DNA of 13,388 nucleotides. It comes from Dehalococcoidia bacterium. Lineage in GTDB: Bacteria; Chloroflexota; Dehalococcoidia; Dehalococcoidales; Fen-1064. The position numbers and the translations under genes were made by a program. The notes below the pieces were generated by a model. It worked only from the letters and a program-made list of their open reading frames with translations. It did not search any database and was not told the origin of the DNA. Positions 1 through 6,917 of this stretch are shown here, piece by piece (positions within the stretch are counted from its first letter, which is position 1; every line of letters begins with the position of its first letter). The stretch lies in NCBI GenBank assembly GCA_011192055.1, contig DUES01000096.1:1-13388 (forward strand), in the 5' to 3' direction.

Positions 1-299
1 CGGCCGATGGCATTGGAGAGGTCGTGGTTGCCGATGAGGAGAAAGATGGGGATATCGCTGCCGGAGAGCCGGCTGATTCTCCGGGCAAACTCACGCTGCT
101 GGGTCTGGGTCGGTTCGCGGTTCTTGTAGGCGTCCCCGCAGAAGATGATGAGGTCTGCCTGTTTTTCCACGGCGAAGTCGATTAGCGTATCAAAAGCGAA
201 CAGGAAATCGTTCAGGCGTGACGATAGTCCGGTATCGGGATCGATACGACCGTAGTTCTCGACACCGAGGTGAAGGTCGGCAAAATGGACTATTTTCAT
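1..299 (-). CDS. SbcD/Mre11-type metallophosphoesterase (DNA exonuclease subunit), N-terminal part
   Basis: Partial gene: the start is at 299 and the window edge cuts it after 99 codons. The visible N-terminus carries the calcineurin-like phosphoesterase metal-binding blocks in the right order and spacing: FADLHLG (D8, H10), IIFCGD (D56) and LIGNHD (N91, H92). Together with the QQREFARRISRL segment, this resembles the SbcD/Mre11 nuclease that works with the SbcC/Rad50 ATPase in DNA end processing. The ATG follows an AGGAG at 315-319 with a long spacing of about 15 nt, and no better in-frame start exists upstream. It begins 20 nt after the SDR stop on the same strand, so it may be co-transcribed. 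A stand-alone phosphoesterase of similar fold cannot be excluded without the C-terminus and a neighbouring sbcC. Confidence 0.8.
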   Translation of the reverse strand, partial: MKIVHFADLHLGVENYGRIDPDTGLSSRLNDFLFAFDTLIDFAVEKQADLIIFCGDAYKNREPTQTQQREFARRISRLSGSDIPIFLLIGNHDLSNAIG

Positions 300-319
300 A
301 TGGTGACACCCTGACTCCT

Positions 320-1126
320 TTAGAATTCGTGCGTGTCAGATACAGACCTTCCGCCATCAACAACTATGCATTCACCATTTATATACGACGAGTCATCACT
401 TGCTAAGAACAGAGCTACACTGGCAATTTCCTCAACAGAACACACCCTCTGAAGAGGATAAGTCCTGGCTATTCCTTCAATCCACTGCCTGACCTCTTCA
501 GGGTTTCGGTTGCCCTCTGAATTCGCTATCCTGACGAATCCGGGACAAATTGCGTTTGTACGTATTTGAGGAGCAAAATCAATAGCTAATGTTCTCGTTA
601 ATGCATTAATTGCAGCTTTTGTCACGGAATAAACACTGAAGTTCTTTAGAACAGTGAAGGCCGCACACGATGAAATGTTGACGATTGTGCCGCCGCCACT
701 CTGGAGTATCAGGGGAATTCCGTATTTGGCAAACCTGAAATAACCGTTCAGGTTTACGGCAATAGTGTGTTCCCAATCGTCCTCTGAGATTTCCACAACA
801 TTTCGGGCAATATCACCCTGATAGGATGCGGCACAGTTTACCAGGCAGTGCAGTCCGCCAAACTCTTGCCTGGTTATCTCTATAGCTCTCTTGACTTCTT
901 CTGTTTGATAGACATCGGTTCTTATCGACAGGCTTGTACCGCCATTGTCCCTGATTGTCCTGGCGGTCTTCTCTGCCATTTCCTCCAGGATGTCAACGAC
1001 CACCACGCTTGCTCCTTCAGAAGCGAGCTTGACTGCAATTGCGCTACCGATTGAGGGACCACCATCCTTATAGCCCAGTGCTGCCCCTGTGACTAAAGCT
1101 ACTTTATTCTGCATCTTCATAGCCAC
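320..1126 (-). CDS. Short-chain dehydrogenase/reductase (SDR) family oxidoreductase
   Basis: A 268-residue classical SDR, the usual length for the family, expected to be a cytosolic NAD(P)(H)-dependent oxidoreductase acting on a hydroxyl/keto pair. The Rossmann glycine motif begins at T13-G14, but the loop is lengthened: TGAALGYKDGGPSIG replaces the usual TGxxxGIG. An acidic residue ends strand 2 (VVVVD, D45), which usually favours NAD over NADP. The active site is complete: N125, S153 (NISS), Y166 and K170 (YSVTK). The C-terminus has PGFV and the typical VVDGG end. Substrate cannot be deduced. The longest form starts with GTG at 1126, 4 nt after an AGGAGG. The ATG two codons inside (1120) has a 10-nt spacing, so either start is possible. 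The gene sits 20 nt upstream of the SbcD-like gene and is separated from the HAD gene by a palindrome-rich interval. Confidence 0.92.
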   Translation of the reverse strand: MAMKMQNKVALVTGAALGYKDGGPSIGSAIAVKLASEGASVVVVDILEEMAEKTARTIRDNGGTSLSIRTDVYQTEEVKRAIEITRQEFGGLHCLVNCAASYQGDIARNVVEISEDDWEHTIAVNLNGYFRFAKYGIPLILQSGGGTIVNISSCAAFTVLKNFSVYSVTKAAINALTRTLAIDFAPQIRTNAICPGFVRIANSEGNRNPEEVRQWIEGIARTYPLQRVCSVEEIASVALFLASDDSSYINGECIVVDGGRSVSDTHEF

Positions 1127-1143
1127 GATTCCTCCTGATCTCT

Positions 1144-1259
1144 CTTCCCCTTGTCAAGGGGAGGTCAGTAGAGTGAATAATCTTCTTTATTCCGCCCCAT
1201 CCCCCTCTATCCCCCTTCCCCAGGGAAGGGGGAAGAAACACTAAAGAGGCTGCGCCTCT
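1144..1259. repeat. Palindrome-rich intergenic element (three hairpins)
   Basis: The 204-bp gap between the HAD and SDR genes holds three inverted repeats in tandem. The first is at 1144-1164, with arms around CCCCTT/AAGGGG and a GTC loop. The second, at 1211-1232, has a perfect 9-bp stem CCCCCTTCC/GGAAGGGGG and a 4-nt loop. The third, at 1245-1259, has arms AGAGGC/GCCTCT. The strand composition is strongly skewed to C on the plus strand between hairpins (1193-1221). This looks like a dispersed REP/MITE-like element rather than a simple terminator, although as RNA it could also attenuate or stabilise the minus-strand transcript. No second copy is seen in this window, so its repeat status is inference. 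Confidence 0.5.
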
Positions 1260-1330
1260 CTATGACTCTCCAGCAATAGAGGTCACGATATGTAAGTTGT
1301 TTAGTGCATACTCCGTACGTCAAGTAGAAG

Positions 1331-2044
1331 TTAATGACTGCAAAGGGCTTCGATCTTATTCGCGAACTCGTGCCAGCCTCTCACTTCCAGGCATTCGTAG
1401 TCCGTATCGTTCGGGTTTCCCTGGGGATTATACCAGACAGGATACAGGCCGGAGTTGATTGCCCCCTTGATATCGTACGCCAACGTGTCCCCGACAAACC
1501 AGATATCCTGCGGTTCGAGGTCCATCTTCCTGATAGCAACCTGAAAGATGCGGTAATGAGGTTTTCGGAATCCGTAGTCTGCACTTGAGACTAAGAATGA
1601 GAACCGACGGGCCAGATTGTGCTTTGCCAGTTCCTCCTCCAGAACAAGACCCGTCCTTGCCGTGTTGCTCAGGATACCCGTTTTGATCTGGTTTCTCTCC
1701 AGGGTGTCCAGTACATCGAATATCCCTGCACAGGGTTCGAATGTCAGAGCGGTGTTCCAGAACTCCCTCTCAAGCTCTGCGTGGCTGACGTTGAAGGTGA
1801 TGTCAAGGGTCTCGCACAACAGCCTGTTGAAGCTCTGCCAGGTGTACTGGAGCATCGACTCGTCACTGAGCCGCATGGTCTCACGCCCCAGTTCCTCGGC
1901 GGCCAGGTTAATGTCTTCCGCAGTCAGGTCGTGGGCGTTGACGGCGAATTCGAGCAGTCTCCTGTCGCCGGCAATGCCGTCAATAGACTGAAGGTTGAGC
2001 ACCGTATCTCCAAGGTCAAAGACCATACCAAGAGGTCTGCGCAT
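1331..2044 (-). CDS. HAD-superfamily hydrolase
   Basis: A HAD-like hydrolase of 237 residues from the chosen ATG. Numbered from that start, motif I is VFDLGDTV with nucleophile D10. The second motif-I aspartate, the usual general acid/base, is replaced by Gly12. Motif II is ILSNT (S126), motif III is FRKPHYRIF (K161) and motif IV is VGDTLAYD (D186, D191). A helical cap of the C1 type lies between motifs I and II (about residues 15-105), as in phosphoglycolate-phosphatase or haloacid-dehalogenase relatives. The likely reaction is dephosphorylation of a small metabolite; the substrate is unknown. An in-frame GTG at 2068 would add eight residues but has no ribosome-binding site, while 2044 has AGGA five nt upstream. 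The gene follows glyQS closely on the same strand, suggesting co-transcription. Confidence 0.88.
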   Translation of the reverse strand: MRRPLGMVFDLGDTVLNLQSIDGIAGDRRLLEFAVNAHDLTAEDINLAAEELGRETMRLSDESMLQYTWQSFNRLLCETLDITFNVSHAELEREFWNTALTFEPCAGIFDVLDTLERNQIKTGILSNTARTGLVLEEELAKHNLARRFSFLVSSADYGFRKPHYRIFQVAIRKMDLEPQDIWFVGDTLAYDIKGAINSGLYPVWYNPQGNPNDTDYECLEVRGWHEFANKIEALCSH

Positions 2045-2106
2045 TCCTATCCTCATGTACAAGTTCACAGAGGGATTAACGGTAAGTACCGCTGAGTCCC
2101 TTTCCG

Positions 2107-3477
2107 TTAGCCCTCTTTCTCCACCTTCCAGATTTCACCACCCGGGGGCAGGATAAAAAGGTCTTCACCTGCCAGCTTGGCGGCCAGGGTTGTTGCCAGC
2201 TCGGCGATAGGTACGCGTATCTGGTTCATAGTGTCCCGGTCACGGATAGTTACCCGGTTGTCTTCAAGCGACTGAAAGTCCACCGTAACACACAGGGGGG
2301 TACCAATCTCGTCCTGCCTGCGGTAGCGGCGGCCGATAGACTGGGTATCGTCGTATTGAGTTGTGAAGCAGGAACGGAGGCCGCCGTAAACGTCTCTGGC
2401 CAGTGCTGCCAGGTTCTCTTTCTTGCTGAGGGGAAGTACGGCAACCTTAACGGGCGCCAGGTCAGGGTGGAAACGGAACAGCACTCTTATATCGTCCTTG
2501 TCCGGCTCTTCGTCATAGGCATCGCACAGGAAGGCAAGTATGCCCCTGTCCACTCCCGCTGAAGGCTCTATTACGAAGGGCACAATATGCTCTTTGGAAT
2601 CACTGTCATGATAGGTAAGGGCTTTACCGCTGGCTGCGCTGTGCTGCTTGAGGTCGAAATCACTCCGGTTGGCGACACCTTCCAGCTCCGCCCATCCCAT
2701 CGGGAAATTGTAGGTAATATCGCAGCAACGCTTGGCATAATGGGCCAGCTTCTCTTTCGGATGTTCGTCAATATCCAGGTGTTCGCGCTTGATACCGTAT
2801 TTCACGTACCACTTGAGGCGTTCTTCCAGCCAGTACTCAAACCATTCTTCATCCGTACCCGGCTTGACGAAGTATTCTATCTCCATCTGCTCGAATTCAC
2901 GACTGCGGAAGATGAAGTTTCCGGTGGTTATCTCGTTGCGGAACGACTTGCCTATCTGGGCGATGCCGAAGGGGAGACGTTTGCGGCTGGTATTGACAAC
3001 ATTCATGAAATTAACGAACATGCCCTGGGCTGTCTCCGGACGCAGATAGACAGTGTTGGCTTCTTCCTCGACGGGACCGGCGAATGTCTTGAACATGACG
3101 TTAAACATGCGCTCCTCGGTCAAATCGCCGCCGCATGCAGGGCATTTTGATTCAGCTAACTCGTCAGCCCGCCACCGCTGGTGACAGTTCCTGCACTCGA
3201 CCAGGGGGTCAACCATTCTCTCAACGTGTCCGCTGGCTTCCCACACCCTGCGGTTCATCAGGATACTGGTGTCAAGTCCTACCATGTCGTCGCGCTCCTG
3301 GATAACTGAGCGCCACCAGGTCTCCTTGATATTCCTTTTCAGTTCTACTCCTACGGGTCCGTAGTCCCAGCAACCGGACAGACCTCCGTAAATGTCGCTG
3401 CTGGGGAAAATGAAACCGCGACGCTGGCAAAGCGAGACAAGTTTTTCCATGTCAACGGTTGGTGTTGATTCGGTCAA
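2107..3477 (-). CDS. glyQS: Glycine--tRNA ligase, single-chain (alpha2) type
   Basis: A class II aminoacyl-tRNA synthetase of 456 residues that charges tRNA-Gly, of the eukaryote/Thermus-like homodimeric type rather than the split GlyQ+GlyS tetramer. The order of parts fits: the N-terminal catalytic core begins at GFIFPSSDIYGG (21-32), a zinc knuckle insert has C95, C98, C112 and C115, then come LRPETAQGMF (145-154), class II motif 2 at FRNE (179-182) and FEQMEIEYF (195-203), a substrate loop at GVANRSDFDL (267-276), and motif 3 at EPSAGVDRG with R311. The C-terminal anticodon-binding domain runs from about 340 to 440. Translation starts at TTG (3477), with AGGAG eight nt upstream (3486-3490). 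The first internal ATG, nine codons in, lacks such a site. The gene lies 33 nt after the DUF1648-like gene on the same strand. Confidence 0.97.
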   Translation of the reverse strand: MTESTPTVDMEKLVSLCQRRGFIFPSSDIYGGLSGCWDYGPVGVELKRNIKETWWRSVIQERDDMVGLDTSILMNRRVWEASGHVERMVDPLVECRNCHQRWRADELAESKCPACGGDLTEERMFNVMFKTFAGPVEEEANTVYLRPETAQGMFVNFMNVVNTSRKRLPFGIAQIGKSFRNEITTGNFIFRSREFEQMEIEYFVKPGTDEEWFEYWLEERLKWYVKYGIKREHLDIDEHPKEKLAHYAKRCCDITYNFPMGWAELEGVANRSDFDLKQHSAASGKALTYHDSDSKEHIVPFVIEPSAGVDRGILAFLCDAYDEEPDKDDIRVLFRFHPDLAPVKVAVLPLSKKENLAALARDVYGGLRSCFTTQYDDTQSIGRRYRRQDEIGTPLCVTVDFQSLEDNRVTIRDRDTMNQIRVPIAELATTLAAKLAGEDLFILPPGGEIWKVEKEG

Positions 3478-3510
3478 TGCTGTTACTCCTAAGAATACTG
3501 TGGATTACGT

Positions 3511-4128
3511 TTACCGGGGGCTCTGATGGGTCCGGCGGATGGTCTGGATAAAAATCACCGTTAGAATGACGGCACCTGTTACCATCACAATCAGGCTCAG
3601 TGCCCAGAGGGGCAGTATGTGTACCTGATATGAATTGTAGCTGAAAATATCCAGCATTGCAAAGAAGAGGATTATCTGAGGGATGACTACCATGTTACCC
3701 ATCACCAGGGGAAGACGACCCAGTTTTACCATGATGTCTGCAATGTCACTGGAGGTGGTACTTAGCTTGCTGATTAGCCAGGTTACAGCCCCGGACACAA
3801 TTGTGAGAAAAAGCTGCGGGAGTAATGACCAGAGTACGATGGTAGTGCGGTTAAGCCACTGGTCGGATGAGCCATCCGACTGAAAGTGATAGCCTACCTC
3901 AGCCGGAAGTAACCGGTAAAAATAGGCAACCATGGCTACGGTAAGGACCAGGACTGCCAGTGAAGGCATGATGTAACGCCATCGAAAAGCAGGAGCATCT
4001 GCTGATACGTCTGTGGCTGGCTGTTCACTTTTAACTATCGGTCTGCCCTGGAAGAACAACCATATTGCTGCTCCTCCGGCCAGAGCAAAAAAGAAGAGTA
4101 TTATTACGATAACAAGAAGAGCAGTCAC
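3511..4128 (-). CDS. DUF1648-like integral membrane protein
   Basis: A 205-residue hydrophobic protein with about five predicted membrane segments (roughly residues 4-26, 52-71, 95-119, 141-163 and 168-195) and a short basic C-terminal tail. Between segments 2 and 3, the stretch LPAEVGYHFQSDGSSDQW (74-91) resembles the DUF1648 signature, in which an LP..I..HF sequence is followed by a G..D.W turn. That domain is found in SdpI-like and other small bacterial membrane proteins, whose roles are mostly unknown. The start is GTG at 4128, preceded by GGTGG at 4-nt spacing. It is the first gene of the minus-strand block, 33 nt ahead of glyQS, and a candidate promoter lies just upstream. I cannot assign a function. 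The family assignment rests on one short motif, so it is tentative, but the reading frame itself is convincing. Confidence 0.75.
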   Translation of the reverse strand: MTALLVIVIILFFFALAGGAAIWLFFQGRPIVKSEQPATDVSADAPAFRWRYIMPSLAVLVLTVAMVAYFYRLLPAEVGYHFQSDGSSDQWLNRTTIVLWSLLPQLFLTIVSGAVTWLISKLSTTSSDIADIMVKLGRLPLVMGNMVVIPQIILFFAMLDIFSYNSYQVHILPLWALSLIVMVTGAVILTVIFIQTIRRTHQSPR

Positions 4129-4161
4129 TCTACCACCAATGAAAACTGTACGGTTGCTTTG

Positions 4162-4190
4162 AGGTTAACAGCTTCCGGCAGGGATGTCAA
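4162..4190 (-). promoter_or_regulatory. Candidate promoter for the DUF1648-glyQS-HAD block
   Basis: On the minus strand, a perfect -35 TTGACA (4185-4190) is followed after 17 nt by TAACCT (4162-4167). This -10 keeps the three most conserved bases (first T, second A, last T) but otherwise matches poorly. Transcription would start near 4155, about 27 nt before the GTG of the membrane-protein gene. The position is good and the -10 is weak. Confidence 0.4.
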
Positions 4191-4556
4191 AAGTGCTGGT
4201 GACAATCGGCATTTTACATTATGCTTAATAGGACAGTAGGCGTACGACAAAGTTCCGAACTGCACGGTACAGATAAAATATCGGAGTAAAGAACACACCT
4301 TAACGCCGTTGAATGCGAGGTGATGAAGAGATTTCTTTTCGGCCGATTGTGATATGGTTTGAGTGGTCCGGCAGCACATGAAGTGTAGATATAGGTATAG
4401 CTATAAAGTAAACTTTTGCGTGTTTTAAAGGGCTCGTGGCAACAAGCCTCGTTTTTGCCGGGTCCGTAAACACGAAAGGAATAAGACAGATTAGGGATCT
4501 GTTTGTAGATATATATACATTACAGTTGAGGTGATGAGAGAAGAGTGTTACTAGTA

Positions 4557-4585
4557 TTGACAGCCGTCATTCAGAGTACTATACT
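4557..4585 (+). promoter_or_regulatory. Strong sigma-70 type promoter of the ABC transporter operon
   Basis: TTGACA at 4557-4562, a 17-nt spacer, then TATACT at 4580-4585: a perfect -35, optimal spacing and a -10 one base from consensus. Transcription would begin near 4592, giving a leader of about 245 nt before the permease start at 4836. No other sequence in the interval matches a promoter as well. Confidence 0.75.
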
Positions 4586-4835
4586 GTCGCTAGAATTATT
4601 CGTTCTGTGTCTTGGATAATTTTACGGAAGTGTGCTTCAAGCAGTTTTCTTGCGGCCTTGATACATGGACGCAAAGGTAAATAGTACGTAACCAAGAGAA
4701 ATTTGACGCTGTTCTGCTTCGGGGAACAGGTTGGAATAGGGTGGGAGTTCAAAACGGTAATGCTCCCGTATGCGGAGCACCTGTCTTGTTGGTAAACATG
4801 CGAAGAAATAAATCAATGAAATTCAGGGGGATGCT

Positions 4836-5789
4836 ATGGCCGCTTATCTAATTCGAAGATTGTTTCTCGTGATTCCCACATTGATGATACTGAGCATGAT
4901 GGTATTTGGCGTTGTTCGTATTATTCCTGGCAGTGTCATTGATCTCATGGTTACCCAGGATGCAGTCCTGAAAGAGATGGACCGGGAAGCAATCGAGAAG
5001 TCTCTCGGTCTTGACCAGCCAATTCATGTTCAGTACGGTCGCTGGTTGAAAGGCATCATTACCGAGGGTGATCTCGGAAAGTCTTTGTGGCGCAAGACAT
5101 CGGTAACAAATGATATCATGGCCAGGTTGCCGATCACGTTCGAGTTAGGTGTCATGGCTCTTATCATAGCCATGCTGGTAGCATTTCCCGTGGGTATCTG
5201 GTCGGCATTACGGCAGGATACGTTAGGTGACTACGTAGGACGTACCTTTGCCATTATGGGAATGGCTGTCCCCGGTTTCTGGGTAGCCACGCTCATAATG
5301 GTGTTTCCGGCACTCTGGTGGAACTGGTCGCCGCCGGTTCAGTACATACCATTTGAAGATGACGCCTGGGCAAATATAACCCAGTTCATTGTGCCGGCGC
5401 TTATCATGGGTATGGCAATGTCGGCAACGACAATGAGAATGATACGTACCATGATGCTGGAAGTGATGAGGCAGGATTATATCCGTACTGCCTGGTCTAA
5501 GGGACTCAGGGAAAGGGTGGTCGTCATGCGGCATGCCCTGAAGAATGCTCTTATCCCGGTAGTCACTATTATCGGGTTCCTTGTTCCGGTAATGATTGGC
5601 GGGTCAGTCATCATGGAGCAGATATTCGTCCTGCCCGGGGTTGGACGTCTCATGGTGACAGCTACCTTTGACAGAGATTATCCGGTAATTATCGGCGTGG
5701 CAATGTTTATATCCATTGCTGTTCTGGTTGCCAATTTACTTGTTGACATCAGTTACGCATATCTTGATCCACGGATTCAGTACAGGTAA
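4836..5789 (+). CDS. ABC transporter permease, DppB/OppB family (copy 1)
   Basis: A 317-residue inner-membrane subunit of a peptide/nickel-type ABC importer, the normal length for DppB. The family start pattern is clear (MAAYLIRRLFLVIPTLMIL), with the first membrane helix at about 9-29, a periplasmic loop carrying the conserved GDLGKS (78-83), and further helices at about 101-122, 134-160, 181-200, 237-260 and 283-306. The cytoplasmic EAA loop that contacts the ATPase is at about 209-242 (DYIRTAWSKGL, then LKNALIPV). The protein ends with the family-typical AYLDPRIQYR. AGGGGG at 4825-4830 precedes the ATG by 5 nt; a second ATG at 4831 is out of frame. It is followed after 23 nt by the DppC-family partner. 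The transported substrate is probably an oligopeptide or similar small molecule, but the sequence does not settle this. Confidence 0.95.
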   Translation: MAAYLIRRLFLVIPTLMILSMMVFGVVRIIPGSVIDLMVTQDAVLKEMDREAIEKSLGLDQPIHVQYGRWLKGIITEGDLGKSLWRKTSVTNDIMARLPITFELGVMALIIAMLVAFPVGIWSALRQDTLGDYVGRTFAIMGMAVPGFWVATLIMVFPALWWNWSPPVQYIPFEDDAWANITQFIVPALIMGMAMSATTMRMIRTMMLEVMRQDYIRTAWSKGLRERVVVMRHALKNALIPVVTIIGFLVPVMIGGSVIMEQIFVLPGVGRLMVTATFDRDYPVIIGVAMFISIAVLVANLLVDISYAYLDPRIQYR

Positions 5790-5812
5790 GACAGGTAAGG
5801 GAGAGAAACAAC

Positions 5813-6781
5813 ATGGCTGAGACTACGGGAGGAACTGGCGCAACCCTGGAACGGGAAAAGAAGAGGAATGTGTTCAGCGATTTCTTCATCAGGCTGATCA
5901 AAGAAAAACCGCTCGGTACAGCCGGGGCTGCTATTGTGCTTGTCCTGGTCATCCTGGCAATATTCGCTGACATTCTGGCTCCTTACGGTATGAATGAACC
6001 GTTTCCGCTGGACCGTCTCACCGCACCCGGCACAAAATACCTGCTGGGTACTGATAATATCGGACGAGACCTGCTTACCCGTATTATTTACGGAGCACGA
6101 ATCACACTGGTCGTCGGTCTTTGTGCCACTACTCTGGCGACTGTCATCTCACTGGTGATAGGGCTATCCACAGGCTACATTGGCGGCAAGTTTGACCTTA
6201 TTGTGCAGAGGTTTGTAGATGCCTGGATGTGTTTCCCGGGACTGGTGATTCTTATCTTACTGGTTTCAGTTCTGGGGGCGGGTTTGTGGCAAATGATCCT
6301 TGCCCTGTCCCTTATGGGTATTGGTGGTTCGCGGTCAATCCGCGGACCTGTGATGGCAGTTAGAAACGAAGCGTACATCCAGGCGGCGCTTTCCGTAGGG
6401 GCGTCTACCTGGAGAATAATACTCCGGCACATATTACCTAACGTAATGGCGCCGACGATTATTCTATTCACGACACGTATACCGGGTATCATTCTCAGTG
6501 AAGCCAGCCTGAGCTTCCTGGGACTGGGAATCCCGCCCCCCGATCCCAGTTGGGGCCGCATGCTTAGTGGTACCGCACGCTTCTTCATGATCAAGGCTCC
6601 CTGGATGGCCATCTGGCCAGGACTCGCAATTAGTGTTGTAGTCTACGGCATTAACGTCTTTGGCGATGCCATTAGAGACCTGCTTGACCCGCGAATGAGG
6701 GGTGGCGTAGGACGCTATTCCGGTGGTAAAGCAGCAAAGAAGAGAGCGGAGGTGTTGGAGCGAGCAGCAAGTTCGGAATAA
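5813..6781 (+). CDS. ABC transporter permease, DppC/OppC family
   Basis: A 322-residue second permease that pairs with the DppB-type subunit to form the membrane channel. The N-terminal cytoplasmic tail (1-32) is polar, and a first helix at about 34-55 ends in ILAPYG. The conserved LGTDNIGRDLLTR (78-90) and five further helices follow. The EAA loop lies at about 181-211 (NEAYIQAALSVGAS, RHILPN), and LSFLGLGIPPPDPSWG (233-248) and DPRMRG (292-297) are family hallmarks. The C-terminal tail, about 25 residues, is Lys/Glu-rich and longer than strictly needed. AAGGGAGAG about 8-16 nt upstream provides ribosome binding. Just before it, ACAGGTAAG occurs twice in tandem (5782-5799), the first copy carrying the upstream stop codon. 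No ATPase gene follows; the binding protein comes next. Confidence 0.95.
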   Translation: MAETTGGTGATLEREKKRNVFSDFFIRLIKEKPLGTAGAAIVLVLVILAIFADILAPYGMNEPFPLDRLTAPGTKYLLGTDNIGRDLLTRIIYGARITLVVGLCATTLATVISLVIGLSTGYIGGKFDLIVQRFVDAWMCFPGLVILILLVSVLGAGLWQMILALSLMGIGGSRSIRGPVMAVRNEAYIQAALSVGASTWRIILRHILPNVMAPTIILFTTRIPGIILSEASLSFLGLGIPPPDPSWGRMLSGTARFFMIKAPWMAIWPGLAISVVVYGINVFGDAIRDLLDPRMRGGVGRYSGGKAAKKRAEVLERAASSE

Positions 6782-6838
6782 TCGAAGGATTCAATGAGTT
6801 GACGGCTTTCTCTTACGATACCTGATAGTACCGTCTGG

Positions 6839-6858
6839 AAGGAGGCAGGAGCATGTGA
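6839..6858 (+). promoter_or_regulatory. Ribosome-binding site followed by a start-stop codon pair (ATGTGA)
   Basis: A full AAGGAGG (6839-6845) is placed 7 nt before ATG (6853), and that ATG is followed directly by TGA. A GTG overlapping it (6855) opens the long frame of the binding protein, with the true-looking start 63 nt further on. A ribosome loading here would either stop after one codon or start at GTG and make a 21-residue N-terminal extension. The sequence is clear; any regulatory effect is inference. Confidence 0.5.
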
Positions 6859-6917
6859 AGTCGGAATGGTTCAAAAGAACATTCTCCGAAAACTGTGGAA
6901 TTGAAATAGGAGGTCTA

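Larger units (their letters stand above)
4129..4835. other. Long divergent intergenic region
   Basis: About 700 bp with no convincing gene. It separates the minus-strand block from the plus-strand transporter block and holds promoter-like sequences for both directions, listed separately. It is relatively AT-rich between 4380 and 4560. A weak stem with one mismatch at 4431-4448 is followed by TCGTTTTT, a terminator-like shape on the plus strand with no plus-strand gene before it. Two hairpins lie in the predicted leader of the first permease, one at 4709-4729 (arms CTGTTC/GAACAG) and one at 4761-4779 (arms TGCTCC/GGAGCA). Confidence 0.6.

Noticed and set aside
1144..1259. CRISPR array
   Set aside because: The three palindromes differ in sequence and there are no regular spacers.
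1619..2095. 158-codon plus-strand frame opposite the HAD gene
   Set aside because: It lies entirely antisense to a gene with intact HAD motifs; its translation has no family features.
2587..3150. 187-codon plus-strand frame opposite glyQS
   Set aside because: Antisense shadow of a clearly conserved synthetase reading frame.
4125..4379. 84-codon minus-strand frame whose stop overlaps the GTG of the membrane-protein gene
   Set aside because: The 4-nt overlap looks like coupling, but the predicted protein is cysteine-scattered and low in recognisable structure, has no ribosome-binding site, and spans the candidate promoter of the next gene.
4703..4731. TTGACG in the first permease leader as a second promoter
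   Set aside because: No acceptable -10 at 16-18 nt spacing.
6799..6828. TTGACG with a downstream TGATAG as a promoter for the binding-protein gene
   Set aside because: The -10 matches consensus poorly at every reasonable spacing.
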